A DNA stretch of 64,000 nt from Prevotella multiformis DSM 16608 (GTDB taxonomy: Bacteria; Bacteroidota; Bacteroidia; Bacteroidales; Bacteroidaceae), in NCBI RefSeq assembly GCF_000191065.1, contig NZ_GL872283.1, forward strand, positions 310,885 to 374,884. The letters run 5' to 3'. The position numbers and the translations under genes were made by a program. This document shows positions 17,728-24,924 of this stretch, one piece after another; the stretch's first letter is position 1; each line of letters begins with the position of its first letter. Below the pieces are notes generated by a model. The model made no database searches. It worked only from the letters and a program-made list of their open reading frames with translations, and was not told the DNA's origin.

Positions 17728-18633
17728 CTATTCTGCGGTAAACTGTTGTCCTTTATATTCTTCTTTAAACTCCGTAACCGTCTGTCCTGTTTGTTTTTTG
17801 AAGAAACGCATTAAATGTCCCGGCTCCGAGAAATTGAATTCGTATGCCAATTCACTGGTAGTTTTGTCAGTGAATAGTATTTCATTCTTGATTTCTGCAA
17901 GCAGACGTTGTTTCAGCAGATGTACGGCCGTTTGCCCATATTGTGCCTGTACAGAAGCATTCAATGTGATGCGGCTGATGTTCAGCATGGCTGCATAGTC
18001 GGCCACTTGCTGGTATTGGCGAATATGCTTCTCTAAGAGTTGTTTGAACTCAAAGGCATGGTGGTTCTTGGGGGCATCAAAAGGCAGATGGTATTGAGCA
18101 GAATACCTACGATTAAGGGTCATGAGCAGATAATGAAGCAAGGATACGATGATGTGATAGCTGTCGGCAAGAGGATGGTTGAGTTCTTCTTTTATCCGCA
18201 CAAGCAAACGCTCGTATTCTTGTTGTTCCATAGCTGTAGCCGACAGATAGGGTGGGAAATCTGTTTGGTAGCAATAAAGCAAACGATAAGTAAAGAAAGG
18301 ATCGGCAAGATAGGTTGAAAGAAAATCATCACGGAAAATAAGGAAACGATAATCCGTTTGGCTTTCATCAATGTGCCACTCCTGATGGATGTGCGGCGAA
18401 AGTATCAGCACCGTATTGTCTTTCAACGCGATATGTTGAAAGCCATAACGCAGCCACCCGGATGCTTTCCTGAAGAAAAACAACTCGAAGAAGTTGGTTT
18501 TGAAAGACGGATACTCCATCAATACGCCCCGTAAACGCTCGTGCGTATCGGTATTGATGTTGAAGTCTACACCACATTCCGTTTTGCAGAAAGGAACTTG
18601 TGTAAGTTCTTGGGGATGACTCTCTAATTTCAT
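17728..18633 (-). CDS. AraC family transcriptional regulator
   Basis: A 301-aa regulator with an N-terminal sensor domain containing an AraC-type cupin-like pattern (NTVLILSPHIHQEWHIDESQ) and a C-terminal double HTH (ISRITLNASVQAQYGQTAVHLLKQRLLAEIKNEILFTDKTTSELAYEFNFSEPGHLMRFFKKQTGQT). It is divergent from the cupin-MBL-rSAM cargo, sharing a 119-bp intergenic region, and is the obvious candidate regulator of that cargo. The inducer is unknown. Confidence 0.87.
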   Translation of the reverse strand: MKLESHPQELTQVPFCKTECGVDFNINTDTHERLRGVLMEYPSFKTNFFELFFFRKASGWLRYGFQHIALKDNTVLILSPHIHQEWHIDESQTDYRFLIFRDDFLSTYLADPFFTYRLLYCYQTDFPPYLSATAMEQQEYERLLVRIKEELNHPLADSYHIIVSLLHYLLMTLNRRYSAQYHLPFDAPKNHHAFEFKQLLEKHIRQYQQVADYAAMLNISRITLNASVQAQYGQTAVHLLKQRLLAEIKNEILFTDKTTSELAYEFNFSEPGHLMRFFKKQTGQTVTEFKEEYKGQQFTAE

Positions 18634-18718
18634 GCAACAAATGTACGAATAATTAATGGCTTATCAAAATGGTAGAGCATATATTATTAATGGTAGAATG
18701 TGTCTTTGTTTTATGCAC

Positions 18719-18726
18719 TACCTTTG
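18719..18726 (+). promoter_or_regulatory. TACCTTTG box upstream of the cupin gene
   Basis: A -7 element (TACCTTTG) lies 26 bp before ATG 18753. No TTTG stands at the expected 19-20 nt spacing, which fits an activator-dependent promoter driven by the divergent AraC protein. That dependence is inference. Confidence 0.5.
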
Positions 18727-18752
18727 CACTCGTAATCAAAACAAATAGCATT

Positions 18753-19205
18753 ATGAAAGAAATTAAAATTGTAGAAAAAGGTGAGAACTTCACCACGGTG
18801 AACGTAGGTAAGTTGAATGAAATTAAGGAATATGAGTTGGCTATGGGCAATTTCTCTATCCCGGGAAAGATGTTTGCCGGACATGCACTACAAGCAACAG
18901 GCGCAGAATTGTCTTTCCAAAGTCTTGCAGCTGGGCAGGATTATGGCACACGCCATACCCATAAAACCCACGAAGAGCTTTATTTCATTCTTAAAGGTGA
19001 AGGCATTTTCGATGTAGACGGCAAACGATTTCCCGTTTCAGAAGGAAGCATCGTGAGAATTGCGCCCAATGGCAAACGTGCTTTCAAGAATACAGGCAGC
19101 AGCGAAATGCTCGTGCTTTGCGTACAATATAAGGCAAACTCGTTCTCTGATGATGATGAACCTCTGAAGGATGGTATTATGCTGGAAGCCAATGTTAAAC
19201 TTTAA
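18753..19205 (+). CDS. Small cupin-domain protein
   Basis: A 150-aa single-domain cupin. The first cupin motif is visible as GTRHTHKTHEELYFILKGEG (about residues 67-86), with metal-ligand histidines and a glutamate, followed by the second-motif region RIAPNGKRAFKNTG. The substrate is unknown. ATG 18753 was chosen because upstream residues are encoded over the promoter box. It is the first gene of the AraC-divergent cargo operon and ends 12 bp before the MBL gene. Confidence 0.8.
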   Translation: MKEIKIVEKGENFTTVNVGKLNEIKEYELAMGNFSIPGKMFAGHALQATGAELSFQSLAAGQDYGTRHTHKTHEELYFILKGEGIFDVDGKRFPVSEGSIVRIAPNGKRAFKNTGSSEMLVLCVQYKANSFSDDDEPLKDGIMLEANVKL

Positions 19206-19217
19206 TTTTAATAAACA

Positions 19218-19982
19218 ATGAATATCCAGCAAGTAAGAAACGCAACGATAATCGTTGAATATGGGGGAAAGAAAATTCTGATCGACCCCATGTTGGGAAA
19301 GAAAGGCTGCATGCCTCCTTTCCCCTTTAGTAGAAATCAACATCTGCGCAACCCACTTCATGAACTACCTTTTCCTGTAGAAGAGATGCTAAAAGGTGTA
19401 GATGCGGTGTTGCTTACCCATCTACACGATGACCATATCGATGAGGCGGCCTATGAAATGATGCCTAAAGATATGCGATTTTTTGTGCAAGACGAAAACA
19501 ATCGGCAGGTGGTGATGTCGCATGGATTTAATCATGTGGAAGTTGTCGGCGACAATACAAGGATAGGGGAAGTGAGCATACAAAAGGCCGAAAGCCAGCA
19601 TGGTAATTTCATCATGAAGTATCCTGCCGGACATACAGCGGGTTATGTATTCACTCATCCACAAGAAAAGACGCTCTATCACGCCGGAGATACCATCTGG
19701 TATGCTGGTGTGAAGCGCAATTTGAAGCGTTTTCGCCCCGAGGTTATCACTCTTAATGCTGGTGGCAATGGCTTTCGTTTGGGTGGACGCGTTATTATGA
19801 ACGATGAAGATGTGGTAAAAGTTGCTGTAGCTGCACCTGATGCAAAGTTATTTGTGACGCATCTTGAAGGCGTGAACCATAATAGCGTGACGCGTGAAAT
19901 GGTGAGAAAGCGTGCGGAAGTGGCAGGAATTTTAGACCGCGTCTTTATTCCTGAAGACGGTGAAACGGTAGAGGATTTATAA
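19218..19982 (+). CDS. MBL-fold metallo-hydrolase (UlaG-like)
   Basis: A 254-aa metallo-beta-lactamase-fold protein. The zinc motif is THLHDDHID (about residues 72-80), with further ligands in YHAGDTIWY and FVTHLEGVNH. The N-terminal pattern IQQVRNATIIVEYGGKKILIDPMLG is typical of the UlaG/RNase Z-like branch acting on small molecules. The reaction is unknown. It sits 17 bp before the radical SAM gene. Confidence 0.83.
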   Translation: MNIQQVRNATIIVEYGGKKILIDPMLGKKGCMPPFPFSRNQHLRNPLHELPFPVEEMLKGVDAVLLTHLHDDHIDEAAYEMMPKDMRFFVQDENNRQVVMSHGFNHVEVVGDNTRIGEVSIQKAESQHGNFIMKYPAGHTAGYVFTHPQEKTLYHAGDTIWYAGVKRNLKRFRPEVITLNAGGNGFRLGGRVIMNDEDVVKVAVAAPDAKLFVTHLEGVNHNSVTREMVRKRAEVAGILDRVFIPEDGETVEDL

Positions 19983-19999
19983 AGAATAAAGGAAGATAT

Positions 20000-20902
20000 A
20001 TGGCAAAAACACTCATTGGAACGAAAGAGGTGCGTGGCATCATGACCAAGTCCAACCTCCCTGTTGGTGGCTATTCGGTGAATCCATACGTGGGGTGCAC
20101 CCATGCTTGCAAGTATTGTTACGCCTCATTCATGAAGCGCTTCACAGGACATAAAGAAGAATGGGGCGCTTTCTTAGACGTGAAGCATTGGCCTGCAATC
20201 AAGAATCCGAAGAAATATGCCAGACAACGCGTGGTTATTGGATCAGTGACCGATGGATATAATCCCGAAGAAGCAACGTTCCGCAGGACACGTAAACTGC
20301 TTGAAGAGCTCAAAGACAGCGATGCAGAAATACTCATTTGTACAAAGAGCGACCTCGTGTTGCGCGACCTTGACCTGCTCCGGCAAATGAAGAAAGTCAC
20401 CGTATCGTGGTCAGTCAACACGCTTGATGAGACATTTCGTGCCGACATGGACAAGGCCGTGAGCATAGAGCGGCGCATCGCAGCCATGCGAAAGGTCTAC
20501 GAGGCGGGCATCCGAACCATTTGTTTTGTGTCGCCCATCTTCCCTGGCATCACCAATTTCAAAGCTATTTTTCATGAAGTGAAAGATATTTGCGACCTCT
20601 TTTGGCTTGAGAACCTCAATCTGCGGGGTGGTTTTAAGGCTAACATTATGGGTTATATCAAATCATACTATCCCCATTTGTTCCCACTTTATGAAGAAAT
20701 CTATTTGCATAAAGACCGAACATATTGGAAGCAATTAGAGCAAGAGGCCGCGGAAATGGCGCAGGAGGCTCAATGTAAGTATGTGGATAATGAATTGCCT
20801 TACGAACGAAGTCCCAAAGGACATCCCTCGATAGTGAATTATCTTTATCACGAAGAAATCAGAGGGTCAGGAAATACGGGTAAAAGGAATGTTATGCAAT
20901 AA
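20000..20902 (+). CDS. Radical SAM protein of the SPL/photolyase-like type
   Basis: A 300-aa radical SAM enzyme with the cluster motif CTHACKYC (Cys 33, 37 and 40). It also has the SPL-like pattern RQRVVIGSVTDGYNPEE and the barrel segments ILICTKSDLVLRDLDLL and VTVSWSVNTLDE. Related genes are annotated as DNA-repair photolyase-like radical SAM proteins and occur on mobile elements in gut bacteria. A second rSAM protein, with which some of these are paired, is not present here. The substrate is unknown. Confidence 0.82.
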   Translation: MAKTLIGTKEVRGIMTKSNLPVGGYSVNPYVGCTHACKYCYASFMKRFTGHKEEWGAFLDVKHWPAIKNPKKYARQRVVIGSVTDGYNPEEATFRRTRKLLEELKDSDAEILICTKSDLVLRDLDLLRQMKKVTVSWSVNTLDETFRADMDKAVSIERRIAAMRKVYEAGIRTICFVSPIFPGITNFKAIFHEVKDICDLFWLENLNLRGGFKANIMGYIKSYYPHLFPLYEEIYLHKDRTYWKQLEQEAAEMAQEAQCKYVDNELPYERSPKGHPSIVNYLYHEEIRGSGNTGKRNVMQ

Positions 20903-21120
20903 AACAGATGCGTATCTCTACTGTTGATAGACTACTTGGAGAATAACTACTTATAAGGCTTTCGGTATACTTGAAGGCCTCAAAAACATAGTTGTGTGTA
21001 GTTAGACGGTAGTAATAACCATTCCTACTTTCTGACTACAATACCAACCCTTTCCTTTCACCGTATTACCTTTCCTTGTAGTTATGTAGTAAGATAATAT
21101 CGGTGAAAGAGAAAAGCATA

Positions 21121-21525
21121 TCAATTGATACTGCCACTTCCATATAGGAATATCTGCTCCATCACAGATGCAGGACGTTGTAACTCTTGGCAGATGTATT
21201 TCCTGAAGAAGTATGCTTCCATGCTGTCCAATTGATAAGACAAAGCGATGATGATTGAAAGCGGATAAAGCAAGGCATAACCTCGCAGCCGTCCGTTCAC
21301 GTAGACTTCCTGCTCCCCTGTATCCCTTTCGTCGGGTTGCAGGGGAGAGACTTTTAGTAGAAGTTGCAGACGATAATTGAGCTTCCTCCATGTTACACTA
21401 AAGAAATCCACCAGTTCACTCTCTGTCATTGCTATTTCGCCTTTGCCTTTGCGAGTGATTTGCATATTATCGCCCCACTCGAAATAACTGCGGTCTCCTT
21501 TTGTTTGATGGTAATTGACTTTCAT
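21121..21525 (-). CDS. Hypothetical protein coupled to the integrase gene
   Basis: A 134-aa protein of unknown function, mostly helical, with no recognisable motif (MKVNYHQTKGDRSYFEWGD at the start). Its start codon overlaps the stop of the upstream integrase by 4 bp (ATGA), which argues that it is translated. Similar small genes follow integrases in Bacteroides elements. An overlapping minus-strand frame at 21002-21391 is considered a shadow. Confidence 0.6.
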   Translation of the reverse strand: MKVNYHQTKGDRSYFEWGDNMQITRKGKGEIAMTESELVDFFSVTWRKLNYRLQLLLKVSPLQPDERDTGEQEVYVNGRLRGYALLYPLSIIIALSYQLDSMEAYFFRKYICQELQRPASVMEQIFLYGSGSIN

Positions 21526-22766
21526 ACGGTTTCCCCCATTGTTTCCTCCTTTTGATGTTTCCTTATCAGTCTGTCTATATCCTCCGAAATCTTATTGTCC
21601 GTCACCTGCGCATATATCTGTGTGCTTGATATAGAGGCGTGCCCCATCATCTTGGCAATGCTTTCGATAGGTATTCCTGCACTTAAACTCATCGTGCCGA
21701 ACGTGTGCCTCGCCATGTGGTAGGACAACCGTTCCCTGATACCGCAAGCTTTGCCTACGATGCTCAGCTTTACGCTCATCACACTACGGCTGCAATTAGT
21801 TCGGAAGATAAAGCTGTTGTCTTTGTCTTTCACCGTCTGCATTTCTTTCATACTTGGTTGTTCTTTCTTGCATTGATTGATGATGGCTTCCGCTATGGGG
21901 TGCAGGGGCACAATAAACTCCACCTTTGTCTTCTGCCTTTCTTTACGGATATATTTCTGTCCGTCGGCTGCCGTTTGAATGTGTCCAAATTGCAAATGTT
22001 CCATATCAGCGATAGCCAAGCCCGTAAAGCAGGCAAAGATAAACATCCGTCTTGCTTGTTCTGCTTCCTTATCAATTACTCTCAGTGCCATAAGTTTAGA
22101 TACTTCGCTCTTTTGCAAAAAGCGTATCTTCTGTTCCGCTTTCTCATGCTTGGCATTCTCAAAAGGATTACAGCGAATGAGCCTTTGACTGACCGCACGA
22201 TACATCAATCTACTCAACCAACAAAGGTAACGATTCATGGTTGCTGTTGCCAAACCTCGTTTCTTCAGATAGAAGCGGTATTCTTCAAATAAGTCTTCCG
22301 TTATAGTGGTTATGGCTATATCCGTCATTCCCTTATCCTTTACGAACTCCGTAAGCAACTTATCTGAATAGAATAGGTTCTGATAAGTCCCCTCTGCCCT
22401 TGATTTGCCCACGCACTCTTTAACGGATTGCAGTTCTGCTTTGCTCATGGCAAGAAGTGTTGTCGGCATGGTGGCTATTCCCTGCAAACGGTTCTTGAGC
22501 AGTTCCACACTTACCACTCCGTCCTTTATCAATATCTCCTGATAGGTCTTTTCTACAGGTTCCTTAAACTTGCCAATTCTTTGATTGGTCTTCTTATCGG
22601 TTGTCATCCCTTGCCTACTGTTCCACTCGGAGGATTTGCACTGCTCGCCTGTGGTAATGGCGGTGCTCTTTCCGTCTATGGTGATACGGCAGAGAATAGC
22701 GGTCTTGCCGTCTGCTTTTATTTTCTTTCTGTTGATGTAAAACAATATCTTAAATGTACTTCTCAT
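21522..22766 (-). CDS. Tyrosine recombinase (integrase) 1
   Basis: A 414-aa integrase with an N-terminal arm-binding domain (FKILFYINRKKIKADGKTAILCRITIDG), a SAM-like core-binding domain and a C-terminal catalytic domain. Catalytic motifs are HMARHTFG (His and second Arg), GHASISSTQIYAQV (His and nucleophile Tyr). The position of the first catalytic Arg reads TGLAIADMEHL, so the usual Arg is absent, as reported for the Bacteroides integrase IntDOT. It lies 12 bp downstream of a second integrase in the same operon. Confidence 0.92.
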   Translation of the reverse strand: MRSTFKILFYINRKKIKADGKTAILCRITIDGKSTAITTGEQCKSSEWNSRQGMTTDKKTNQRIGKFKEPVEKTYQEILIKDGVVSVELLKNRLQGIATMPTTLLAMSKAELQSVKECVGKSRAEGTYQNLFYSDKLLTEFVKDKGMTDIAITTITEDLFEEYRFYLKKRGLATATMNRYLCWLSRLMYRAVSQRLIRCNPFENAKHEKAEQKIRFLQKSEVSKLMALRVIDKEAEQARRMFIFACFTGLAIADMEHLQFGHIQTAADGQKYIRKERQKTKVEFIVPLHPIAEAIINQCKKEQPSMKEMQTVKDKDNSFIFRTNCSRSVMSVKLSIVGKACGIRERLSYHMARHTFGTMSLSAGIPIESIAKMMGHASISSTQIYAQVTDNKISEDIDRLIRKHQKEETMGETV

Positions 22767-22778
22767 AAAAAATCTTGG

Positions 22779-24008
22779 TTAAATGGTTAAACGCAAATCT
22801 TCAGTGAAAGAAAGGAAACGGTTAAACTCCTCAAAGAGTTTCTGCGGTGTAACCTTCGCATAACGTTCGGTCATACTTACGTTCGTATGTCCGAGCATCT
22901 TGCTCACCGTTTCAATAGGAACGCCCTGCTCCAATGTGATAAGGGTGGCAAAGGTATGCCTTGCGGTATGCGAGGTAAAGGGAAAAGAAATACCTGCCCG
23001 TAGTCGCAAGGCTTTAAGACAGGACTGATAAGTGGGATATTTGATATGGGGAATCAGTGTTTCCCTTTCATCGCTGTGCATTTTCTCAATTAATCGAACT
23101 GCTTCGGGCAATAGCTTGATACGACAAAGCACACCTGTCTTCTGTCGGTTGAACTTTAACCAAAGACAATCCTCATCGTCACGAACAAGATGCTTCTTGC
23201 TTAGCCCCATCAAATCACAATAAGCTGCACCGGTATAACAGGCGAAGAGAAACACATCACGAGCTGTTTCCATTTCCTCTTCCAACTCATCAAAGCGGAG
23301 TGCTTTGAGTTTGTCCAATGCTTCTTGGTCAAGTGCTTTGGGTGTTTTCTTGTCTCCCCGTTCTATATGGACTTTGTCAAACAGAAGCGTATCAGCCAGC
23401 CCCTCACGATAAGCCAGCCTGCAGACAGTCTTCAAATCGGCTGCAACTCTGAAAAATGTGCTTTGCTGATGCCCGAGTTCGCCAAGACAGAATGCTTGCA
23501 ATTCGTAAATGAAGTTTTCTGTCAACTGTGAGAAAGCCAAGTCCGAAACATAGTATTTCTTCTGAATGAACTCCTGCAATCGTTTTCGAGTAGAATAATA
23601 GGCGGACATAGATCCTTCCTTGATGTCTATACCGATATGGCTTTCTTTCTCCTTGATGAGTATATCCAGCCTTTCGATGAGCCTGCATCGTGCCTGCACA
23701 CTGCCTTGAAACAGTTCCTTTACATCGGTTGCATCAAATGGCTGTCCTTTGGCAATCAACGACTGACAGGCAGACTGAATGGAAAGTAACAGGTTCTCCA
23801 ACCTTCCGTTAATCTCCACCGCCTCACGGCTCTTGCCGTCCATCCTGCTTTCACGTGAATTCCACAAGTCGGGGTTGCAGGAAAGTTTACAACTGAACTG
23901 CGCAATACTCCTTCCAAGTGTTATCCGCCCCATAATCGGGGCTTTACCTGATTTGCCTATACCGCTCTTTTTAAGGTAGAGCAACACCTTCATTTTCTCT
24001 GTTTTCAT
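22779..24008 (-). CDS. Tyrosine recombinase (integrase) 2
   Basis: A 409-aa integrase of the same family (MKVLLYLKKSGIGKSGKAPIMGRITLG at the start). The catalytic HTARHTFATL and GHTNVSMTERYAKV are present. The first-Arg position reads TGAAYCDLMGL, again without Arg. I chose ATG 24008 (MKTEKM) because homology starts there; the upstream frame to 24080 adds an unrelated 24 residues. It is the first gene of the int2-int1-hypothetical operon. Two adjacent recombinases suggest a heteromeric or two-step integration system. Confidence 0.92.
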   Translation of the reverse strand: MKTEKMKVLLYLKKSGIGKSGKAPIMGRITLGRSIAQFSCKLSCNPDLWNSRESRMDGKSREAVEINGRLENLLLSIQSACQSLIAKGQPFDATDVKELFQGSVQARCRLIERLDILIKEKESHIGIDIKEGSMSAYYSTRKRLQEFIQKKYYVSDLAFSQLTENFIYELQAFCLGELGHQQSTFFRVAADLKTVCRLAYREGLADTLLFDKVHIERGDKKTPKALDQEALDKLKALRFDELEEEMETARDVFLFACYTGAAYCDLMGLSKKHLVRDDEDCLWLKFNRQKTGVLCRIKLLPEAVRLIEKMHSDERETLIPHIKYPTYQSCLKALRLRAGISFPFTSHTARHTFATLITLEQGVPIETVSKMLGHTNVSMTERYAKVTPQKLFEEFNRFLSFTEDLRLTI

Positions 24009-24172
24009 ACGCTTTAATATTTGTGGGCAAAGACAGTGCAAGCGAGTTCCATGAGAGCTTGCTCTCAAATGGACGAGCACAGCCTGTCTTATGCAAAGTT
24101 ACCCGAATTAAAGCGTTCCTCACTTATGCAGAAAACTGCCGACCGCAGCAACAGCCACACGAGCGAAAATAA

Positions 24173-24237
24173 TTCAGTTACCGAATACTGCACCATCGTT
24201 ACCAACATCAAAACAAGGTAACACTCTGGTAACTGAA
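24173..24237. repeat. GTTACC/GGTAAC motif cluster at the right end of the element
   Basis: TTCAGTTACC (24173-24182) is the exact inverse of GGTAACTGAA (24228-24237). A CGTTACC and an AGGTAAC lie between them. The same hexamer pair occurs at the left end (13735-13740 and 13760-13765). These look like recombinase or Xis binding sites. Confidence 0.55.
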
Positions 24238-24360
24238 CTTCTGCCTAAATCTGCATATTTCTGCCCTTTACAAACAGAGCAGTTTTATGCTAATTCGTGT
24301 ATTTCCTCCTCATTATCAGTTAGTTTACATCAACCTCAACATTTCTTCATTTTCAGCTAT

Positions 24361-24448
24361 TAGTTACGTGTAGATAAGTCATTCTTTACGTGTTGATAAG
24401 TCATTCTTTACATGTAAATAAGTCATTATCTACGTGTAGATAGAATCT
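24361..24448 (+). repeat. Right-end array of four 22-bp direct repeats
   Basis: Four consecutive 22-bp units begin at 24361, 24383, 24405 and 24427. Their consensus core is TTTACGTGTNGATAAGTCAT, the last unit ending differently. Two divergent copies occur at the left end (13662-13705). Tandem direct repeats at both ends of an integrase element suggest arm-type sites; an iteron role is possible but no replication gene is present. Confidence 0.7.
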
Positions 24449-24500
24449 TCTGCTCCTTGTCCGTGATGTTGGTGAATCGCCATGCGTCATTCTTGCACCT

Positions 24501-24680
24501 GAGGGTGTGTCAAAATACAAATGCCATTTTGACAATCTTGCAGTTTGAAACAATTCATTAAAAATGACCATTTCCGTACTCGATTTTGAGTAAAGAAATG
24601 GTCTTTTCTTTGCTTTTAGGAAAAACCTGCTTATAGTTTGAAAGTCGTCAGGTTATTCATCTGCATTTTGACACACCCTC
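24501..24680. mobile_element. 180-bp MITE with 16-bp terminal inverted repeats
   Basis: GAGGGTGTGTCAAAAT (24501-24516) and its exact reverse complement ATTTTGACACACCCTC (24665-24680) bound a 180-bp A+T-rich segment with no gene. This is the structure of a non-autonomous element mobilised by an unlinked transposase. No clear target-site duplication is visible. It sits about 50 bp from the right end of the mobilizable element. The rest of 24081-24924 holds no convincing gene. Confidence 0.85.
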
Positions 24681-24924
24681 ATCTGTCAGTTTTCTTCCCG
24701 TGGTTCTCGACACGACTTGCAGAGGGCGTGCCGGAACGCCGACGCACCACTGAAGGCAGTTGTCCGACAGCACGGAATGACCGCTGCCCTGGAGCTGACA
24801 ATTCGATGACAGCGGTCGTTTTGATGTTTGTGAGGGTCTGAAACCGTCGATATGGAAGGCGGTCTTTCCGGAATCCCGGGTCTTGGCACGCCTCTGTGCG
24901 CTGTATGGCGAGGAGGCTGTTCGC

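Larger units (their letters stand above)
13650..24450. mobile_element. Integrative mobilizable element, about 10.8 kb
   Basis: The block carries a relaxase, a MobC-like protein, a DUF3408 protein, two excisionase-like HTH proteins, two tandem tyrosine recombinases and a four-gene cargo, but no conjugation (tra) genes. Its A+T content is visibly higher than the flanks. Both ends carry the same repeat families: TACGTG-type 22-bp units (13662-13705 and 24361-24448) outside GTTACC/GGTAAC motifs (13735-13765 and 24173-24237). The exact attachment sites could not be fixed because no clean flanking duplication is visible, so the boundaries are approximate. It would need a helper conjugative element to transfer. 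Confidence 0.85.

Noticed and set aside
13650..24450. Prophage or conjugative transposon
   Set aside because: No phage structural genes and no tra/conjugation operon. Relaxase plus integrases without transfer genes define a mobilizable element.
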